From the NCBI RefSeq assembly GCF_019175385.1, contig NC_083341.1:85710321-85774320 (forward strand): a stretch of 64,000 nt of DNA, given 5' to 3'. The notes below the pieces were generated by a model. It made no database searches. It was given only the letters and a program-made list of their open reading frames with translations, and was not told the origin of the DNA. Positions 57,200 through 64,000 of this stretch are shown here, piece after piece. A program made the position numbers and the translations under genes. Every line of letters starts with the position of its first letter. Positions within the stretch are counted from its first letter, which is position 1. This stretch comes from Lycium barbarum. Its lineage: Eukaryota > Streptophyta > Magnoliopsida > Solanales > Solanaceae.

Positions 57200-60146
57200 T
57201 GTCACGACCCAACCCCGTGGGCCGTGACTAGTGCCCGAGATGGACACCCATACGCGCTTACTTACCAAATCAGCATATCAACGACTTATCCATATCCAAC
57301 ATATATTAATTATTACAGATATTAAGGGCAGATGTTATCTTAAGCGGTCGCATATATCAAACACATCATACAGGGGCCGCCAAGGCTGTCGTAGAACATA
57401 TCATCCAAAGAATATACATAAGTATATATACATACAAGCCGTTAAGGCTGTCATGGCAAATAGGACCGCTTAGACGCAAATCACAGACATAACTGAACAT
57501 TAACGATCCATGACACACATATATGTCTACAGGCCTCTAACAAACACAAAAGAATCATATGACGGGACAGGGCCCCGCCGTACCCCTGAATATACACATA
57601 CATATATATAACGGAAGAGTCTGTACCAAAATATGAGCTCCGGAACAAGGGAGCACTCCAAGGCAGCAGAACAGATAGCCTAAGGTGTCGAGTCACTCAC
57701 ACGAACGTCTGTACCTGCGGGCATGAAACGCAGCCCCCGAAGAAAGGGGGTCAGTACGGAATAAGTACTGAGTATGTAAGGCATGAAATACAACTGAAAA
57801 GATCATAACTGAAATAGAGATTCCAGGAGTCAAGTATCATAGTCAAGAAACCACTGTACCTGTGCAGTACGAATCAGAATCAAACATTCTCATATCACAT
57901 ACCGTACCCGGCCCATTATGGGACTCGGTGACTGAAATCATGTCATTATGTCATCATGAATACATGTATACATATACCGTACCCGGCCCTCTAGTGAGGG
58001 ACTCGGTGAATAGAGTCATGCATATCAATATCATATGTCATGTATATACCGTACCCGGCCCTCTAGTGAGGGACTCGGTGAGTGAAGTCATATCATCATA
58101 TCAGTATGCCATCATGTCATCATGCATATACATATATACATACCGTACCCGGCCCTCTAGTGAGGGACTCGGTGAATCAAATCATCATATGCCCTCCTGG
58201 CCACCATAACACATCATCTTCATCATCATATCATCATAAACATATACCGTACCCGGCCTTCTAATAAGGGACTCGGTGAACAATACAGAGGAGTGCGCAC
58301 GATAACATACCCGGCCCGGGACTCGGTGAATAGACATATTAAGGTGTGCACGAGCAGAGTAGTGAAAAACTATATGCATATAAATCAAGACTCGATAAAT
58401 AAGTATACTTGCCGACATCGGAGGGCTCAGAACCAAGTTTCGGATCAATCCGACTTAGTATGAGGAAGTCATGAGCGTTTGAAGTACAGAAGCTCCTACG
58501 AACATTTCAGAAGCCATTTTTGGAGAATTGAAGCCACAATCATATCAAGTATCTTTCGGATATCGTATGGATCAGATCAAATATAGCCTTTAGAATCATG
58601 TGTACATATCAAAGTGTATCAAAGATTTAGCGGAATAATCAGACGTGCCATCATTTGAAAATCAAGACATAAGCCATATCACTTATCTTTCGAATGCCAA
58701 TTCGGAAACATGTCAAACAAACTTCGGACATTACGGATACACATCAAAACCATATGAAACAGCTTATGGAAGTCAATAATATTAGCCATCCTAGTGGCTC
58801 TAAGAATAGGAAATTCTTTGAATTCATACATATACGTCATTTGCTCGTTTCATAGAGATCATGCCAAAAGAAAGAAAGGTAAGTCTTACATACCTTGCCC
58901 GCTCCTACGCTAATCCGAACTTAAGTCTTTGGCTTCGCAAGATCTACAACAATATTAACATGTACCAACATTAGCCATAAACACTTAGGAGTCCAATTCT
59001 ATGCCGACACTTAATCTACCGAAATTTCGGCAGCATTTCCCCTGTAAAAACAACAACCCCGAGAATTTAACTTGGCCAAATTTAACAACAACCATACCAA
59101 CAATCATTTCTACAATACCAACAATCAATTTGAAGCATATTCTAACATTAGTAACCCGCACAACATTCAAAACAATCCAACCAACTCTATTCCACCCGAA
59201 ACTCTACAAATGCAACAAAAGCTACAACAACACACTTCCTTCTTCCCGATTCATAAACTACAACATAAATTCATACTTTAGCAACTTCATTCTCACAACT
59301 ACATAAAACCATATTAAAATCACATAATTTCATACAACAACTTACAACCAATTTCCATGCCAACTTGAACCATTAGTCTTCCATTTGCATCATAAGATCC
59401 ACAACAACACAACTAACATATTAAATAAAATTAATTCACCTCTCCTCCACCATTCAATAACCACACGACCACCATTCAACACACACACTCACACGGCCAC
59501 ACACAACACACATTATTTCCATAATTTTCATTCAATTCTACTTACTACAACATATATAAACCTTTCATAACATATAAAAGAATATGAATTCTTACCTTTT
59601 TCCTCAACTTTTCACTTGACTAGAATTTTTGGACTTGCCACCAAGAGTAGTTTTCTTGCTTCAACAATTATACCACGTTAAAGAGGACCTTTGAATTAGT
59701 GGGAATACTAGGAGAATATATTTTTTTTGGATCAAGATGGATGGATTCAAAAAAAAAAATCCTCTTCTTGTTCTTGGCCGAAAGGCCTTCTTTCTCTTGC
59801 TCTCAATTTCTTTTTCTTGAAAGTTCTTGAATTGATGAATAATAGTGGTCATTTTCTCTTTTTATTTACTAAATTTAGCTTTTACATGGGCCTTGGCCCA
59901 TTCCCCCTTTGGGCGGCCACCTTGGGCCCCTTTTGTTTTTCCAAGCCCAATTATTTGTGACTCATTTTTGTAATTCAAGAAACTATTTTCCAAATTTCCA
60001 ATTTTTCCCTTAGCCTTCCTCAACATTTTCGCATCAATATTTTCATGAACAACTTATGTATTAAATAAGATCAAAAATATTGCCTTATCTCTTACTAGTC
60101 ACAATTATCTTGAATTATCCGAATATGCAAAATACGGGATATAACA
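57200..60146 (-). repeat. X-N2 5' LTR
   Basis: It pairs with 49417-52340. Hairpin block 57715-57770, tandem hairpin units 57900-58340, near-palindrome CTACCGAAATTTCGGCAG 59016-59033, and a 21-base duplication near 59100. Confidence 0.92.
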
Positions 60147-60151
60147 GTTAT
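60147..60151. repeat. Target-site duplication GTTAT, right of X-N2
   Basis: It pairs with 49412-49416 and lies nine bases before the G2 gag ATG. Confidence 0.92.
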
Positions 60152-60160
60152 GATTTCAGA

Positions 60161-61303
60161 ATGCCGCCAAAGGGAAAAGCTACAGCCGCCCAAAAGGGTA
60201 ATACTACGACAAAGAGGCGGGAAGAAAGAGAGCCTCCGATGAATGTAGGGGGGGAGAATCACAAAATGAGGCCTCGCCCAATGTGGGAGAGCAAGGAGGA
60301 GCTCCAGCTCCAATCCCTCCGCTGGCTGCTTCGGGTCAACAAATGACCGAGGCCATTCAGCTATTGACACAATTGGCTGCCGCACAGGCACAACGGCAGA
60401 ACGTGGGTTCAAGCGATCGGGCAGCGAGTACAAAGGCCCGTGATTTTATGAGTTTAAATCCTCCAGAATTCTTCGAGTCAAAGTCGGATGAAGATCTGCA
60501 AAGCTTCGTAGATGAGATGTTAAGGACATTGAAGATTGTCCATGCCTCTGAGACCGAATCCGTGGAGTTGGCCTCTTATAGACTCCGTGATGTGGTGGTA
60601 TTATGGTACAACAATTGGATAGCGTCGAGGACAGAAAATGCACCTCCTCCCGTTTGGCAAGAGTTTGTTGACGATTTTATTCGCCATTATTTGCCACCCG
60701 AGGTCCGCCGAGCTAGAGCGGACAGGTTCTTGAATCTAAAGCAGGGAAGCATGAGTGCTCGGGAGTATAGCCTGCAATTTAATTCTCTGGCCAGGTATGC
60801 CCCGACTATGGTGGCTGACATGGGCGATCGTGTACATAGGTTTTTGAGCGGGTTGGGGCCGCACTTGTTCAAAGATTGTTTGAGAGCTTCATTACAAATG
60901 GGATGGACATTTCCCGCATACAAGCACATGCTCAGAATCTTGAGGAACGACAACAGCCGCCGAGGAGTGATCGTGATATTAACCGAAGGCAAGGTAAGAA
61001 GACTAGGTCAATGGGAGCAAGCAGTGACTATGGAGGGGGGGTCGAGACAGATGTATTCTAAGCACTCGGGACAGCCAGTGACTAGTGCGCCTCCAAGATT
61101 TTCAGACAGAGGGTTTGATCGTTCTTCCCGATCAGGACAGGGCCAGAGTTCGAAGGCCTCGGATTCTCAGTTTAGGGGAGATTTTAGTCAGAGGAGACCT
61201 CCGGTACAGCGGTGCAGCCAGTGCGGTATATTCCGGATGATGTTATCGGGGTACGGATGCTTGCTATGCTTGTGGTCAGACTGGGCACATGATGAGGGAT
61301 TGC
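60161..61303 (+). pseudogene. G2 gag with frameshifts
   Basis: The ATG at 60161 follows TTTCAGA and gives MPPKGKATAAQKG. The frame breaks before 60283, near 60898, near 61035-61055 (a G7 run) and near 61230. Between breaks the gag core is readable: LNPPEFFES, TESVELASYRLRD, QGSMSAREYSLQF, ADMGDRVHRF. The CCHC zinc knuckle [14 protein letters not shown] is intact at 61262-61303. The product would be the capsid/nucleocapsid polyprotein. Several breaks lie in homopolymer runs, so sequencing error should be considered for some. Confidence 0.85.
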
Positions 61304-64000
61304 CCGTCGGTGAGAGATAGGGTTGGGGCTCAGCCCACAGGTTCAGCAGTGGGATCTTCTTCAGTACGCCCTACAGTACAGACTCCTCAGACGTCGGCAG
61401 GTAGAGGCAGAGGCAGAGGGGGAGCATCTACTTCAGGTGCTGTTCAGCCCCGCGTATATGCTTTAGCTGGGCGACAGGATCTTGAGTCCTCCCCGAACGT
61501 TGTCACAGGTACATTGACTATATTTTCCCGTGATGTGTATGCTTTGATCGATCCGGGTTCTACTTTCTCATATGTTACTCCATATGTTGCTGATTGTATT
61601 GGGGTGAAACCCGAGCCAATTCAACCTTTCGAGGTATTCACTCCGGTTGGTGATTCCGTGATAGCGAGGAAAGTGTATAAGAGTTATGTCGTTGTGATAT
61701 GTGAACGCCAGACCAAAGCCGATTTGATTGAGCTTGACATGGTAGATTTCGATGTAATCATAGGCATGGATTGGCTGGCTTCGTGCTACGCCAATGCTGA
61801 TTGTCGGACGAAAGTGGTTCGATTCCAATTTCCGGGAGAGCCCATACTTGAATGGAAGGGGAATACGACATCCCCAAAGGGTAGGTTTATTTCCTACCTC
61901 AAGGCAAGGAAGATGATAGCAAAGGGCTATATTTATCATTTAGTCCGAGTTCATGATACAGAAGCAGAACCACCAGCTTTCCAGTCTGTTCCGGTGGTGA
62001 ATGAATTCCCAGACGTATTTCCAGATGAACTTCCAGGTCTTCCTCCGGAAAGGGAAATTGATTTCGCTATTGATGTATTACCGGACACCGAGCCAATTTC
62101 TCTTCCTCCGTACCGAATGGCTCCGGCAGAATTGAAAGAGCTAAAAGCACAGTTAAAGGATTTGCTTGAAAAGGGGTTTATAAGGACCAGCTCATTGCCA
62201 TGGGGAGCACCAGTCTTGTTCGTGAGAAAGAAGGACGGATCCTTACGAATTTGTATCGACTACAGGCAATTGAACAAAGTGACGATAAAGAACAAATATC
62301 CTCTTCCAAGGATTGATGACTTATTCGATCAGCTGCAAGGTGCTAAGTGGTTGTCTAAAATAGATTTGAGGTCAGGTTATCATCAAGTGAGAGTTAGAGA
62401 AGCAGATATTTCCAAAACAGCTTTCCGAACGAGATAGGGCCACTATGAATTCCGAGTAATGTCATTTGGGTTGACTAATGCTCCGGCTGTATTTATGAAT
62501 TTAATGAACAAAATATTCAGGCCTCTGTTGGATCTATTTATGATAGTATTTATCGATGATATTCTGGTGTATTCTCACATAGAGTCAGAACATGCAAATC
62601 ATCTGAGGATTGTACTTGGCATTCTTCGAGCCCGAGAATTGTATGCAAAATTTTCAAAGTGTGAGTTCTGGTTGAACTCTATAACATTCTTGGGCCATAT
62701 TATTTTAGATGATGGTATCCGAGTCGACACTCAGAAAATTGAAGCGGTGAAGACTTGGCCAAGGCCTACGACGCCCACAGAAGTTCGTAGTTTCCTGGGT
62801 TTGGCAGGATATTATAGAAAGTTCGTAGAGGGCTTTTCATCTATTTCAGCCCCATTGACGAAGCTAACTCAGAAGTCCGCTAACTTTCAATGGAACGATG
62901 CATGCGAGCGTAGTTTCCAAGAGCTGAAAGACAGGTTGACCTCAGCTCCGATCTTAACACTCCCAGAAGGGTCAGATGGCTACGAGGTATACTGTGATGC
63001 TTCCGGTGTTAGACTAGGATGAGTATTGATGCAGCACGGGAAAGTTATTGCATATGCTTCGAGGCAATTGCGGAAATATTAGAAGAATTACCCCACTCAT
63101 GATCTTGAATTGGCTGCGGTCATCCATGCGTTGATGATATGGAGACATTACTTATATGGTGTGCATGTGGACATCTATACAGATCACAAGAGCCTCCAAT
63201 ATATTTTTAAACAGAAGGAGCTGAATTTACGGCAGAGGCGGTGGTTAGAATTATTAAAATATTATGACGTGAATATTTTGTACCACCTCGGTAAAGCAAA
63301 TATAGTAGCTGATGCACTTAGCCGCCGATCAATGGGCAGCTTATGTGGAATCCCTCTGGAAAGGAAAGAGATGGTTGAAGAACTACACCGATTAGCAAAT
63401 TTGGGAGTGCGTATAAGTGATTCGGGCGATGCCGGGATTAGTATAAATGATTCCACAATTTCGTCCTTGGAAATGGAATTGAAAGAACGGTAGTGCGAAG
63501 ATCCGCAGATATGTCGTTATAGAGACACATCTCCGGGGAAAGAGAAGTCTCCGTTTGAAGTTTCTATGGATGGAATTCTTAGGTACCGAGGCAGGTTATG
63601 TGTGCCGAATGTGGCGGATTTGCGCCGACGAATTTTAGAAGAAGCACATTGCTCGCAATATTCTATTCACCCAGGTGCAACCAAAATGTATCGTGATCTC
63701 AAGACGATGTATTGGTGGGATGGCATGAAGAGAGACATAGCCGAGTTTGTGGCACAATACCCAAATTGCCAGCAGGTAAAAGCTGAACATCAGAAGCCAG
63801 GGGGCTTGTTACAGGCAATAGAAATCCCTACCTGGAAATGGGAAGTGATCAACATGGATTTCATCGTGGGATTACCCCGTTCCCGTGGCAGGTATGACTC
63901 TATATGGGTGATCGTGGATAGGCTGACGAAAGCAGCCCATTTTCTTCCAGTCAAGACCACGTACTCATCAGAAGACTATGCAAGGTTATATCTCAAAGAA
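61289..64000 (+). pseudogene. G2 pol: protease, RT, RNase H and start of integrase (runs off the window)
   Basis: The frame is open from 61289 to 62434 and includes an intact protease motif ([11 protein letters not shown]) and the first half of RT ([14 protein letters not shown]). Stops follow at 62435 (at a Tyr position), 63020 (at a Cys position), near 63079 and at 63491. The RT catalytic motif FIDD is intact (62549-62560). RNase H carries [15 protein letters not shown] and ADALSR. The integrase zinc finger reads YPNC where G1 has CPNC, so one zinc ligand is lost. The integrase core starts at MDFIVGLPR and the window ends inside it. This copy cannot make a full polyprotein, but it is better preserved than G1. 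Confidence 0.88.

Larger units (their letters stand above)
49417..60146 (-). mobile_element. X-N2: non-autonomous LTR retrotransposon with ORFX, 5S module and SINE-like cluster
   Basis: The LTRs are 49417-52340 (2924 bp) and 57200-60146 (2947 bp), with PBS, PPT and perfect TSD. It is inserted in minus orientation into the G2 leader. The right LTR has a 21-base direct duplication near 59100 missing from the left one, and LTR divergence is roughly 1-2% by eye. The 4859-bp internal region holds ORFX with one premature stop, a 5S-derived module and a large cluster of tRNA-derived modules next to the PPT. No gag or pol. Confidence 0.92.
46814..64000 (+). mobile_element. G2: Tekay/Del-type Ty3/Gypsy element, right end outside the window
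   Basis: The 5' LTR is 46814-49222, the PBS 49227-49238. The gag starts at 60161 after X-N2, and pol runs out of the window inside integrase. GGAGC (46809-46813) precedes the LTR and should recur as TSD beyond the window. It has fewer stops than G1 (five in the visible pol) but several gag frameshifts, so it is also defective. LTR and coding sequence are related to G1. Confidence 0.9.

Noticed and set aside
60095..60433. 112-codon minus-strand ORF
   Set aside because: Antisense shadow of the G2 gag start, crossing the X-N2/G2 junction.

Overview
The window is plant nuclear repeat DNA with no convincing host gene. Nearly every base belongs to nested Ty3/Gypsy-type LTR retrotransposons. Supporting features are a primer-binding site matching initiator tRNA-Met (TGGTATCAGAGC), G-rich polypurine tracts, TGT...ACA LTR ends, 5-bp target duplications and gag-pol remnants of the Tekay/Del (chromovirus) type. 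LTR style suggests an asterid eudicot, most likely Solanaceae. That is inference; no species can be named.

Layout, outermost first. (1) G0 is an old Gypsy remnant: a pol 3' fragment at 26110-27807 and its LTR at 27808-29630 plus 45636-46427. (2) Into the G0 pol sits the X-array (1-26109), a head-to-tail array of LTR-internal units of a non-autonomous retrotransposon. It is itself split by X-N1 (4960-14056, minus strand, 3055-bp LTRs, TSD GATGA). (3) Into the G0 LTR sits G1 (29631-45630, TSD GTTCC), a gag-pol element full of stop codons. The G1 5' LTR holds solo LTR S1 (30610-36456), which holds solo LTR S2 (31453-34748, TSD GGAAT). (4) After G0 comes LTR fragment S3 (46428-46813, minus), invaded by G2 (46814 to beyond the window end), a second gag-pol element. 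G2 is split just before its gag start by X-N2 (49417-60146, minus, TSD GTTAT).

The most interesting content is the X type. Five internal regions (three in the X-array, plus X-N1 and X-N2) share one plan: long LTR (about 2.6-3.1 kb), tRNA-iMet PBS, a leader hairpin, a small ORF (here ORFX) for an acidic repeat-containing protein with a basic N-terminus, a 5S rRNA-derived module, a long non-coding stretch, and the PPT. They have no gag, protease, reverse transcriptase or integrase. They share the post-PBS leader, the hairpin before the PPT and several LTR hairpins with the gag-pol elements G1 and G2, so they probably move using proteins from G1/G2-like helpers. X-N1 has nearly identical LTRs (about 11 differences in 3055 bp) and an intact ORFX, so it is recent.

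The LTRs carry three consecutive hairpins with compensatory base changes between families. X-N2 also holds a 1.36-kb cluster of nine tRNA-derived SINE-like modules in both orientations, including a perfect 44-bp palindrome. All coordinates and comparisons were read by eye; no database search or alignment program was run.
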